Shown one piece after another: positions 54,640 through 64,000 of a stretch of DNA of 64,000 bases. A program made the position numbers and the translations under genes. How positions within the stretch are numbered: the first letter of the stretch is position 1; the number at the start of each line of letters is the position of its first letter. The notes beneath the pieces were generated by a model that had not been told where the DNA came from, made no database searches, and was given only the letters and a program-made list of their open reading frames with translations. The DNA is from Pseudoxanthomonas indica. Its GTDB lineage: Bacteria; Pseudomonadota; Gammaproteobacteria; Xanthomonadales; Xanthomonadaceae. The stretch lies in contig NZ_FUZV01000001.1 in assembly GCF_900167565.1 (NCBI RefSeq), positions 1,837,001 through 1,901,000 of the forward strand, written 5' to 3'.

Positions 54640-55336
54640 CGGTCAGTCCTTGTGCGTCGGTGCTGGCCACGGCCAAACGGTAGCCCACGCGTGGCAGGGT
54701 CTGGATCAGCTTGAGCGGGAAAGGTCCATCGACGCTGCGGCGCAGTTCGTAGATATGCGAGCGCAGCATGTCGCCGTCCGGTGGCGAATCGCCCCACAGC
54801 GCGAACTCCAGGCGATCACGCGTCACCGCGGCGGGGCTGGCCTGCATCAACACTTCCAGCAACTTGCGGCAGGCCGGATACAGATGCAGCGGTTCGCCGG
54901 CGCGACTGACTTCCAGCGTGCTCAGGTCCAGGCGCAGATCGGCCACTTCCAGGATCCGGTTGCGGCTGCGGCCACCGGTGCGTGCGAGCACGGCTTCCAG
55001 CCGCACTTCCAGCTCGGGCAGCTCGAAGGGTTTGGTCAGGTAGTCGTCGGCGCCGGCGCGGAAGCCGGCAATCTTGTCGGGCAGTTCATCGCGCGCGGTC
55101 AGCATGATCACGGGCACGTCGCACTCGTGGATCTGGCGCAGGCGCTGCAGTACTTCACGGCCGTCCATGCGCGGCAGCATCCAGTCCAGGATCACCGCGT
55201 CGTAGGCCTGGCTGCTGGCCAGGTGCAGGCCGGTCACGCCATCCGGTGCGGCATCGAGCGTATGGCCGCGCGCTTCGAAGTAGTCGAAGAGGTTGGCCAC
55301 CAGGCTGCGGTTGTCTTCGATCACGAGCAGGCGCAT
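54629..55336 (-). CDS. OmpR/PhoB-family response regulator (ColR/PmrA-like)
   Basis: A 235-residue regulator. Receiver residues Glu7/Asp8 (VIEDNRSLV), phospho-acceptor Asp51 (AVILDWMLPRMDG) and Lys (DDYLTKPFELPELE) are present. The winged-helix DNA-binding part follows (PACRKLLEVLMQASPAAVTR, MLRSHIYELRRSVDGPF, TLPRVGYRLA). Promoter-distal to it is its kinase gene. The divergent operon at 55.6 kb is its probable target. The start MRLLVIEDN at 55336 is the family start. Confidence 0.92.
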   Translation of the reverse strand: MRLLVIEDNRSLVANLFDYFEARGHTLDAAPDGVTGLHLASSQAYDAVILDWMLPRMDGREVLQRLRQIHECDVPVIMLTARDELPDKIAGFRAGADDYLTKPFELPELEVRLEAVLARTGGRSRNRILEVADLRLDLSTLEVSRAGEPLHLYPACRKLLEVLMQASPAAVTRDRLEFALWGDSPPDGDMLRSHIYELRRSVDGPFPLKLIQTLPRVGYRLAVASTDAQGLTDGH

Positions 55337-55602
55337 GGGGACTCGGGGATGGCGTGGTGGGACCGCGCAAGGCGGTACGGCAACGGAATCCAATGCCGGG
55401 CTAGCCGGGCAGGATGCTACGACAAACGTCGTGAATCTGTCGGAAGAACATCGCCGCATCGAAGGCGGGTGATGGGTTCCTGAAGGCGGGCCAACAGGTC
55501 AGTTAAGCCTTCGTTTGTTTCAGACGATTCCGACTCGCCTCCGACAAGCGCGCTCGAAGAATTCCCGGCACTCAGTCAATCGCTGCACCCATCCGGCACG
55601 CC

Positions 55603-56403
55603 ATGTCGCTCCTTGCCCACGTTTCCCTCCCCGCCGATGTCCGCCCGTCGAGGCCACCGTCGCAGCCGCCTGTGTCATTCCTGTTGCGCCATCTGGGCGT
55701 ACCCGGGCTGGGCCTGGTCGTGATCTTTTTCATCCTGTCGCCGATGCATGGCGACTTCTGGTGGGCTGACCACATTTACGCCTGGGGAGGCCACGCCTGG
55801 GCCTGGCAACACAGCTGGCTGACCCAATCCCTCCTGCACGAGGGCGGCCGCAAGCTGTCTGCCCTGGCTTGGCTCGTCGTGGCCGGCCTGGGCCTGAGCA
55901 GCTGGCTGCGCTCTGCGTGGTCGCCCTGGCGGCGCCCCCTGCTGTACCTGTTGCTGGCCACGGCCGCGACGACCTTGCTGGTGGGCGCGCTCAAGCGTTT
56001 CACCGATATGGACTGCCCGTGGGACTTGCTGCGCTATGGCGGCGCTCGTCCCTTCGTCAGCCTCTGGCAGCTGCGACCCGACAGCCTGCCCGCGGCGGCC
56101 TGCTTTCCGGCCGGGCATGCCGGTGGTGGCTATAGTTGGGTTGCGCTGTACTTCTTTTTCCGCGCGACCCGCCCGGAGTGGCGCTGGCGTGGCCTGGGCG
56201 TGGGGCTGGGACTGGGCTTGCTGTTCGGCATGGCGCAGCAATGGCGTGGTGCGCACTTCGCTTCGCATGACGTGGCCACGCTGGCCATCGCCTGGTTTGT
56301 CAGCAGCGGCTTGTTCGTGGCATTGCGGGTGACTGATCGCGTGCCGGTCAGTGAAGTGACGTCCAGCGCCTCCTTGCCCCAGTTGGCGGAGGCGCAGTCA
56401 TGA
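55603..56403 (+). CDS. PAP2-family lipid phosphatase
   Basis: A 266-residue membrane enzyme with about six helices. The three phosphatase motifs are LKRFTDMDCPWDLLRYGG, CFPAGHAGGG (His172; PSGH replaced by PAGH) and QQWRGAHFASHD (His218/His222). Such proteins remove phosphates from lipid A or undecaprenyl pyrophosphate. Its stop overlaps the eptA start (ATGA), and it is divergent from the two-component pair. Removing a lipid A phosphate would complement the phosphoethanolamine addition by its neighbour. Confidence 0.88.
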   Translation: MSLLAHVSLPADVRPSRPPSQPPVSFLLRHLGVPGLGLVVIFFILSPMHGDFWWADHIYAWGGHAWAWQHSWLTQSLLHEGGRKLSALAWLVVAGLGLSSWLRSAWSPWRRPLLYLLLATAATTLLVGALKRFTDMDCPWDLLRYGGARPFVSLWQLRPDSLPAAACFPAGHAGGGYSWVALYFFFRATRPEWRWRGLGVGLGLGLLFGMAQQWRGAHFASHDVATLAIAWFVSSGLFVALRVTDRVPVSEVTSSASLPQLAEAQS

Positions 56404-58070
56404 GCGCTTCGCCCCTGTCTACCGGATTGCGTCGCAATGCACGCTCGGCCGCCAATGCGTGGTGGCTGCGCCGACCGGTCATCGCCAGCGAGACCCTGTT
56501 GCTGGCAGTGAGCGTGTACTTCACTCTGTTCGCCAATGGCTCGTTCTGGCGCAACGTCATCGTCGCGCCGGTCGCGCAGTGGCGTCTGGCCGCGGCCTTG
56601 TTTGTCGCCATCACCGCCGTGCATGCACTGCTGTTGGGGCTGTTCCTGCATCGGCGTTATGCACGCCCGGTGCTCGCGCTGCTGATCCTGGTCACCGCCT
56701 TCGCCACCTATTACATGAGCAGCTACGGCGTGTACCTGGACGCGGACATGCTGCGCAACGTGCTGAACACCGACAGCAAGGAATCGAGCGAACTGCTCGG
56801 CTGGGGTCTGTTGTTTCCGTTGCTGTTCGCCGCGTTGCCCATCGCGCTGCTGTGGCGGGTGGAATTGCGCCAACGCGGATGGAAACGCGCCACCTGGGTT
56901 CGCGTGGCTTTCCTGGGTGCCATGGCGCTGGCCACCGCCCTGGCGGCGCTGGCGAGCTTCCAGGATCTGTCTTCGCTGGTGCGCAATCGCCGCGAAGTGC
57001 GCTACCTGGTCACGCCGGCCAACTATCTGGTCTCACTCACGCGCGTGCTGACCGCCTCGCCGCCGGGCCAGAAGGCGGCGCGCATCGTGATTGGCGAAGA
57101 CGCCAAACTCGCGCCGGCGGCGATGGGACGCAAGCCGCGCCTGCTGGTCATCGTGGTGGGTGAGACCGCGCGCGCCGCCAACTGGGGCCTGAGCGGCTAC
57201 GCACGCCAGACCACCCCCGAGCTGGCCAAGCTCGATGTCGTCAACTTCGCCAACGTCACCGCCTGCGGCAGCAGCACGGAAGTCTCGCTGCCGTGCATGT
57301 TCTCGCCGTTCGGACGGCACGACTATGACCAGCAGAACATCCGCAGCCACCAGTCGCTGCTGCACGTGCTGGAACGCGCGGGCATCCACACGCTGTGGCG
57401 TGACAACCAGTCCGGCTGCAAGGGGGTCTGCGAAGGCCTGGCCGTGCAGACCATGGATGACACGCCGGACCCGGCGCTCTGCAGCGACACCCGCTGCCTG
57501 GACGAGATCCTGTTGAAGGACTGGCGCAAGGCGGTGGGTGCGCAGTCGGGCGACCAAGTCGTGCTGCTGCACATGCTGGGCAATCACGGCCCGAACTACT
57601 TCGATCGTTATCCCGCCACGTTCCGTCGCTTCCTTCCCGAGTGTCGTTCCAACGAACTGGGGCAGTGCGAGCGCCCGTCGATCGTCAATGCCTACGACAA
57701 CGCCCTGCTCTACACGGACCATGTGCTGGCCAGCACGATTGCCGAGCTGGGCGCGGACAGCGCGCGTGACACCGCGCTGATCTATGTTTCCGATCACGGC
57801 GAGTCACTGGGCGAGAAGGGCTTGTTCCTGCATGGCGTGCCCTACGCCATCGCGCCCAGCGAGCAGACCCATGTGCCGATGGTGATGTGGTTCTCGCCGG
57901 GCTTTGCCGCCAGCACCTCACTGGATGTGGCCTGCCTGCGCGCCGAAGCCAAGGCGCCGGCCAGCCATGACAATCTGTTCCCGTCGGTGCTGGGTCTGAT
58001 GGATGTGCAGACCCGCCTCTACGACCACGACCGCGATCTGTTCGCGCGTTGTCGCCGCCGCGCCGGCTGA
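56400..58070 (+). CDS. eptA: lipid A phosphoethanolamine transferase
   Basis: A 556-residue inner-membrane enzyme that adds phosphoethanolamine to lipid A, raising polymyxin resistance. Five N-terminal helices are followed by a periplasmic sulfatase-like domain. VIVVGETARAANWGLSGYAR, the catalytic Thr293 in CGSSTEVSLPCMFSP, LHMLGNHGPNYFDRYP and IYVSDHGESLGEKGLFLHG hold the zinc-binding residues. Cys pairs (SGCKGVCEGL, DTRCLDE) suit periplasmic disulfides. It is coupled to the PAP2 gene and ends 10 bp before a convergent regulator. Confidence 0.95.
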   Translation: MSASPLSTGLRRNARSAANAWWLRRPVIASETLLLAVSVYFTLFANGSFWRNVIVAPVAQWRLAAALFVAITAVHALLLGLFLHRRYARPVLALLILVTAFATYYMSSYGVYLDADMLRNVLNTDSKESSELLGWGLLFPLLFAALPIALLWRVELRQRGWKRATWVRVAFLGAMALATALAALASFQDLSSLVRNRREVRYLVTPANYLVSLTRVLTASPPGQKAARIVIGEDAKLAPAAMGRKPRLLVIVVGETARAANWGLSGYARQTTPELAKLDVVNFANVTACGSSTEVSLPCMFSPFGRHDYDQQNIRSHQSLLHVLERAGIHTLWRDNQSGCKGVCEGLAVQTMDDTPDPALCSDTRCLDEILLKDWRKAVGAQSGDQVVLLHMLGNHGPNYFDRYPATFRRFLPECRSNELGQCERPSIVNAYDNALLYTDHVLASTIAELGADSARDTALIYVSDHGESLGEKGLFLHGVPYAIAPSEQTHVPMVMWFSPGFAASTSLDVACLRAEAKAPASHDNLFPSVLGLMDVQTRLYDHDRDLFARCRRRAG

Positions 58071-58079
58071 CTCGCTGAT

Positions 58080-58745
58080 CTAGTCTTCTTCCGGCGGCAG
58101 CACGATGCCGTCCGGATCCACCGCCAGGCGACCGGCCATGAGGACGGCCTGGGTGCGGTTGGTCACGCCCAGCTTGCGCAGGATGGCCGTGACATGGGCC
58201 TTGATGGTGGCCTCGGACACGCCCAGGTCATAGGCGATCTGCTTGTTGAGCCGGCCCACGCCCAGCATCTGCAAGACCCGGAACTGTTGCGGCGTGAGAT
58301 CGCGTAGGCGATGGGCGATCTCGTGCTCGTCGCGGCTGATGGCCGGCGCGGACAAGGCGTCGGCCGGCGCCCAGCGCTCACCCTCCAGCACCGCACCGAT
58401 GGCTTCGCCGATTACGTCGGAGTTCGCCGACTTGGGAATGAAGCCCAGCGCGCCGTGATCCAGCGCGCGCCGCATCACGGTGGGCTCTTCGCGCGCGGAG
58501 ACGATCACCACTGGCAGCTGTGGATGCAGTGCGCGCAGATGCACCAGCGCGTTGAAGCCCTGCGCGCCGGGCATGTTCAGATCCATCAGCAGCAGGTCCG
58601 CGTCCGGATGAGCGTCGACCAGCGCGTACAGCGCATCCACGCCTTCGGCCTCATGCAATTTGACCCCGGGCAACACGCGCTGCACCGCCGCCCGTAGGGC
58701 TTCGCGGAACAGCGGGTGGTCATCGGCAATCAGCAGGGTGGGCAT
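58080..58745 (-). CDS. LuxR-family response regulator (CrbR/ErdR-like)
   Basis: A 221-residue regulator. The receiver has Asp8/Asp9 (TLLIADDHPLF), Asp55 (DLLLMDLNMPGAQGFNALVH) and Lys in GFIPKSANSDVIGEAI. The C-terminal LuxR helix-turn-helix reads GRLNKQIAYDLGVSEATIKA. It starts 7 bp after acs on the same strand, so it is co-transcribed with acs. CrbR (Vibrio, Shewanella) and ErdR (Pseudomonas) have this fold, context and target, acs. The start MPTLLIADDH is taken over the longer upstream frame inside acs. Confidence 0.88.
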   Translation of the reverse strand: MPTLLIADDHPLFREALRAAVQRVLPGVKLHEAEGVDALYALVDAHPDADLLLMDLNMPGAQGFNALVHLRALHPQLPVVIVSAREEPTVMRRALDHGALGFIPKSANSDVIGEAIGAVLEGERWAPADALSAPAISRDEHEIAHRLRDLTPQQFRVLQMLGVGRLNKQIAYDLGVSEATIKAHVTAILRKLGVTNRTQAVLMAGRLAVDPDGIVLPPEED

Positions 58746-58752
58746 GCGCGGC

Positions 58753-60696
<1,944 letters not shown>

Positions 60697-61031
60697 GGGG
60701 GCCCTCCCGGGGACAGCAAGCAATAGAGGTGACGATTCTGACAACAAAGCCCACCACGCCGCGAGGGGATGCGGTGCGACAGAGCGGGCGATGTGCCGAG
60801 TTTGCCGCATCGGACCGTGCCGCATCGCAGCAAGCCGCTTAGACCTTGGTCGTAAATATGCAATTACGCATGTCCGCACGATTCAGCGCGAGGGCTGTTT
60901 TAAAGGGCTGCGGTGGCCTCGGCACGGCGCGCGCGGCGGGGTTCGACTAATGGCGAATAGGCGCGACCAACGCATCGCGGCAAGTCTGGCCGCCGACGTG
61001 CCGCTCGGGCATGGTCCATCGGGAGGGAGTT
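60697..61031. other. shared promoter region between acs and the DcaP porin
   Basis: 335 bp without a gene, between divergent starts. ATGCAATTACGCAT (60858-60871) is a partial dyad in a local AT-rich patch (CGTAAATATGCAATTACG) and is a possible regulator site. No clear terminator or small reading frame was found. Confidence 0.45.
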
Positions 61032-62438
61032 ATGAGCACGAGTTTCGCAACGAGGGCGCGGCGGCCGCTGGCCGTGGCACTGCTCGTGGCGCTGGTGGCG
61101 CCTGGCATGGCCTGGGCGCAGACGGCGAAGGAAAAAGCGCTGGAGGCCCGCGTGGCCGAACTGGAGCGGCAGGTGCAGTTGCTGCTGTCGGCGCAGCAGA
61201 CCCAGCAGGGCCAGATCACGCAGGCGCAAACCCAGATCACCGAGGTCAAGACCGCGCAGGCGGCCACCCCGGCCACCCCCGCCGTGCCGGCGGGCAAGCA
61301 ACCCATCCAGTCCACCACCATCACCCCAGCCTCGAACAATGGCTCGGTGTTCTCGTATGGCGGCTTCATCAAGCTCGATGCGATGGTCACCGACACCAGC
61401 GACGGCCGCATCACCGATGGTTCCTCCGGCCGGCTGTTCTACGTGCCCAGCACCATTCCCGTCGGCGGACAGACCGCCGATGGCGGCGACCCGTACACCG
61501 ATTTCCATGCACAGTTCTCGCGCTTCTGGCTGAGCGCCGACAACGTCACCGACGACGGCAACAAGTTCAAGGCCTACGTGGAGATGGATTTCTTCGGCGG
61601 CGGCAGCAACGCGCTGGCCGGCAATGAAATCGCCACCAACACCTATGCAGTCACGTTGCGCCAGGCTTATGTGAGCTGGAACAACTGGCTGGCCGGCCAG
61701 ACCTGGTCCAACTTCCAGGACACGGCGGCCTTGCCGGATGCGGTGGACTTCGTCGGCGTCACCGACGGCACCACCTTCGTGCGCCAGGCGCAGGTGCGCT
61801 ACACGTCGGGACCGTGGTCGTTCTCCGCGGAGAATCCGCAAACCACACTGCAATCCTATGCGCCCTTTGAAACTGCGGCAGGGCTGCGCGCCAGCACCGG
61901 CGACAACGTCATGCCGGACCTGACCGCGCGCTACAACATGAAGGGCGATTGGGGCCACTTCTCGGTCGCGGCGCTGCTGCGGCAGTTCAAGTCGCTGGAC
62001 GAAACCGCCAGTGGCGGCGCGGTCAGCGTGTCGGGCAAGTTCAACCTGGGCACGAACGACGACCTGCGCTACATGGCCAATTACGGCAGCGGCATCGGCC
62101 GCTACATGGCCTTTGGCCTGGGCAGCGACGTGATGCAGGAGGCCAATGGCGATATCGAGGCGCTCGACGGCTACGGCGGTTTCGTGGCGTGGCGGCACGT
62201 CTTCAGTCCCAAGCTGCGCAGCAATGTGATGTACTCGGCCGCGCACTTCGACAACGACCCGTCGCTGATTGGCTGGGGCGTGACCGAGCGCTCGCAGTCC
62301 TACCACCTCAACCTGATCTATTCACCGTTCCCGAAGCTGGATATCGGTGCGGAACTGGGCTGGGGACAACGTTCGCTCGAGGATGACCGCGAAGGCGACA
62401 TCAAGCGACTCCAAACCACCGTCAAATACACGTTCTGA
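61032..62438 (+). CDS. DcaP-family trimeric outer-membrane porin
   Basis: A 468-residue outer-membrane protein with a signal peptide ending MAWAQTA. A coiled coil follows (KALEARVAELERQVQLLLSA, ~30-75), then a beta-barrel starting SYGGFIKLDAMVTDTSDGRI. It ends in KYTF, the terminal Phe expected for Bam assembly. In Acinetobacter DcaP takes up dicarboxylates. It starts at MSTSFATRARRPLAV after GGGAGGGAGT. A transporter gene follows 10 bp later, giving a probable outer- and inner-membrane uptake pair. Confidence 0.88.
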   Translation: MSTSFATRARRPLAVALLVALVAPGMAWAQTAKEKALEARVAELERQVQLLLSAQQTQQGQITQAQTQITEVKTAQAATPATPAVPAGKQPIQSTTITPASNNGSVFSYGGFIKLDAMVTDTSDGRITDGSSGRLFYVPSTIPVGGQTADGGDPYTDFHAQFSRFWLSADNVTDDGNKFKAYVEMDFFGGGSNALAGNEIATNTYAVTLRQAYVSWNNWLAGQTWSNFQDTAALPDAVDFVGVTDGTTFVRQAQVRYTSGPWSFSAENPQTTLQSYAPFETAAGLRASTGDNVMPDLTARYNMKGDWGHFSVAALLRQFKSLDETASGGAVSVSGKFNLGTNDDLRYMANYGSGIGRYMAFGLGSDVMQEANGDIEALDGYGGFVAWRHVFSPKLRSNVMYSAAHFDNDPSLIGWGVTERSQSYHLNLIYSPFPKLDIGAELGWGQRSLEDDREGDIKRLQTTVKYTF

Positions 62439-62448
62439 GGGGAACAGG

Positions 62449-64000
62449 ATGAATTCGACTACCACGCCACACACCGCCGCCGGGGAACTCGGCCGCGGCC
62501 ACAAGAAGGTCATCTTCGCCTCGAGCCTGGGTACGGTGTTCGAGTGGTACGACTTCTATCTGTACGGGTCATTGGCGGCGATCATCGCCAAGCAGTTCTT
62601 CAGCGGCGTCAATGAAACCACCGGTTTCATCTTCGCCCTGTTGGCCTTCGCCGCCGGCTTTGCGGTGCGTCCGTTCGGTGCCGCCTTCTTCGGCAGCCTG
62701 GGCGATCGCATCGGTCGCAAGTACACCTTCCTGGTGACCATCGTGCTGATGGGCCTGTCGACCTTCATCGTCGGCATCCTGCCCAACTACGCCTCCATCG
62801 GCGTGGCCGCGCCGATCATCCTGATTGTCCTGCGCCTGTTGCAGGGCCTGGCACTGGGCGGCGAGTACGGCGGTGCGGCCACCTATGTGGCCGAGCATGC
62901 ACCGCATGGCAAGCGCGGCCTGTACACCAGCTTCATCCAGACCACCGCCACGCTTGGCCTGTTCCTGTCGCTGCTGGTGATCCTGGGTTGCCGCCTGTCG
63001 CTGGGAACCGAGGCGTTCGAAGCCTGGGGCTGGCGTATTCCGTTCCTGGTGTCGATCGTGCTGCTGGGCGTGTCGGTGTGGATTCGCTTGCAACTGAGCG
63101 AGTCGCCGCTGTTCCAGCAAATGAAGGCGGAAGGCAAAGGCTCCAAGCAGCCGTTCCGCGACAGCCTGAAGGGCGGCAACCTCAAGTTGATGTTGCTGGT
63201 GTTGTTGGGCGCCACCGCCGGCCAGGCCGTGGTCTGGTACGGCGGGCAGTTCTACTCGCTGTTCTTCATGACCCAGGCGCTCAAGGTCGACGCCACCACC
63301 GCCAACTTGCTGATTGCCGGCGCCCTGGCATTGGCCACGCCGTTCTTCATCTTCTTTGGCTGGCTGTCCGATCGCATCGGTCGCAAGAAGATCATCCTGG
63401 CCGGTTGTCTGCTGGCCGCGTTGACCTATTTCCCGATCTTCAAGGGCCTGACCCACTACGCCAATCCCGGCATCGAAGAAGCTCGCACCAATTCGCCGGC
63501 CGTGGTGGTCGCCGATCCCGCGACCTGCAGCTTCCAGTTCGATCCGGCCAACGTGCGCAAGTTCACCAGCTCCTGCGATGTGGCCACCTCGGCGCTGACC
63601 AAGGCGGGCGTGCCTTACACGGTGCAGGCCGCGCCGGCCGGTTCGCTGGCGCATGTCGAAGTGGGCGGCAACAAGGTCGAATCCTACGAAGCCGCCGGGT
63701 TGTCCAAGGATGACGCCAAGGCCAAGGGCGCCGATCTGACCAAGGCGCTGAAGGGTGCACTGACCAGCGCCGGCTATCCGGAGAAGGCTGATCCGGATCG
63801 CATCAACATCCCGATGACCCTGTTCCTGCTCTGGGTGCTTGTGATCTACGTGACCATGGTCTACGGCCCGATCGCCGCCTACCTGGTGGAGCTGTTCCCC
63901 ACCCGCATCCGCTACACCTCGATGTCGCTGCCGTACCACATCGGCAACGGCTGGTTCGGCGGCTTCCTGCCGGCCATCTCGTTCGCCCTGGTCGCCGGCA
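62449..64000 (+). CDS. MHS-type major facilitator superfamily transporter, 3' end cut by window
   Basis: At least 517 residues, open to the window edge. LGTVFEWYDFYLYGSLAAII, FAAGFAVRPFGAAFFGSLGD followed by RIGRKYTF, and RLLQGLALGGEYGGAATYVA are typical of the metabolite:H+ symporter family (ProP, shikimate, citrate and related carriers). A second DRIGRKK lies after helix 8. A ~110-residue soluble insert (about 335-448) with a Cys pair (PATCSFQF, KFTSSCDVA) sits in the periplasmic loop between helices 9 and 10. The substrate is unknown; the acs and DcaP neighbours suggest a carboxylate. Confidence 0.88.
   Translation, partial: MNSTTTPHTAAGELGRGHKKVIFASSLGTVFEWYDFYLYGSLAAIIAKQFFSGVNETTGFIFALLAFAAGFAVRPFGAAFFGSLGDRIGRKYTFLVTIVLMGLSTFIVGILPNYASIGVAAPIILIVLRLLQGLALGGEYGGAATYVAEHAPHGKRGLYTSFIQTTATLGLFLSLLVILGCRLSLGTEAFEAWGWRIPFLVSIVLLGVSVWIRLQLSESPLFQQMKAEGKGSKQPFRDSLKGGNLKLMLLVLLGATAGQAVVWYGGQFYSLFFMTQALKVDATTANLLIAGALALATPFFIFFGWLSDRIGRKKIILAGCLLAALTYFPIFKGLTHYANPGIEEARTNSPAVVVADPATCSFQFDPANVRKFTSSCDVATSALTKAGVPYTVQAAPAGSLAHVEVGGNKVESYEAAGLSKDDAKAKGADLTKALKGALTSAGYPEKADPDRINIPMTLFLLWVLVIYVTMVYGPIAAYLVELFPTRIRYTSMSLPYHIGNGWFGGFLPAISFALVAG

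Overview
The window is a gene-dense, high-GC chromosomal segment from a gammaproteobacterium of the family Xanthomonadaceae (Xanthomonas / Stenotrophomonas / Pseudoxanthomonas group; the genus cannot be fixed from sequence alone). Pointers are a chorismatase of the XanB2 type, a polA-linked small RNA with C-rich loops that looks like Xanthomonas sX13, a DcaP-type porin, two secreted S9 peptidases, and rsmG-parA-parB. Intact genes read on both strands with short gaps and many ATGA overlaps. I saw no tRNA, rRNA, CRISPR array, transposase or clear pseudogene.

Layout. 0-1.2 kb: partial ankyrin membrane protein and ycgL. 1.4-5.8 kb: secreted S9 peptidase, membrane protein, hemF, DUF421 protein. 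5.9-9.4 kb: sX13-like sRNA, polA, DUF2782 lipoprotein. 9.4-18.5 kb: universal stress protein, uvrD, YqhA-family membrane protein, yfcG coupled to dipeptidyl peptidase IV, Coa1-like protein, lipoprotein, xanB2-type chorismatase. 18.8-23.8 kb: a two-gene secreted metalloprotease module, hemB, a beta-propeller protein, aroE. 23.8-30.6 kb: six-gene minus-strand operon RDD / SpoIIM / DUF4129 / DUF4350 / MoxR / DUF58. 30.8-38.3 kb: DUF2167 protein, gamma-carbonic anhydrase, coniferyl aldehyde dehydrogenase, exonuclease III, GlsB-type protein, phosphopantetheinyl transferase, rsmG, parA, parB. 38.3-39.4 kb: GT2 glycosyltransferase with an LpxB-N-like partner. 39.5-46.1 kb: czcI-like/czcCBA heavy-metal efflux block, a candidate sRNA and a phage-like small gene, looking like an accessory insertion before rpmB-rpmG. 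46.9-49.8 kb: cardiolipin synthase and a flavoprotein. 49.9-64 kb: a symporter-type hybrid kinase, a ColRS/PmrAB-like pair facing a PAP2 phosphatase-eptA operon, then a LuxR-type regulator, acs, a DcaP porin and a truncated MHS-family transporter.

How genes work together. The hybrid kinase (49.9 kb), LuxR-type regulator (58.1 kb) and acs (58.8 kb) match the CrbS/CrbR (MxtR/ErdR) acetate-sensing system, here split by a lipid A modification locus; the porin and transporter beyond acs probably supply carboxylates. The 53-58 kb block is a membrane-stress module: sensor and regulator on one strand, lipid A phosphatase and phosphoethanolamine transferase on the other. The RDD-to-DUF58 operon is a conserved but functionally obscure MoxR system. 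The window also holds two haem genes (hemF, hemB), repair and replication genes (polA, uvrD, xthA) and the chromosome partition pair parAB.
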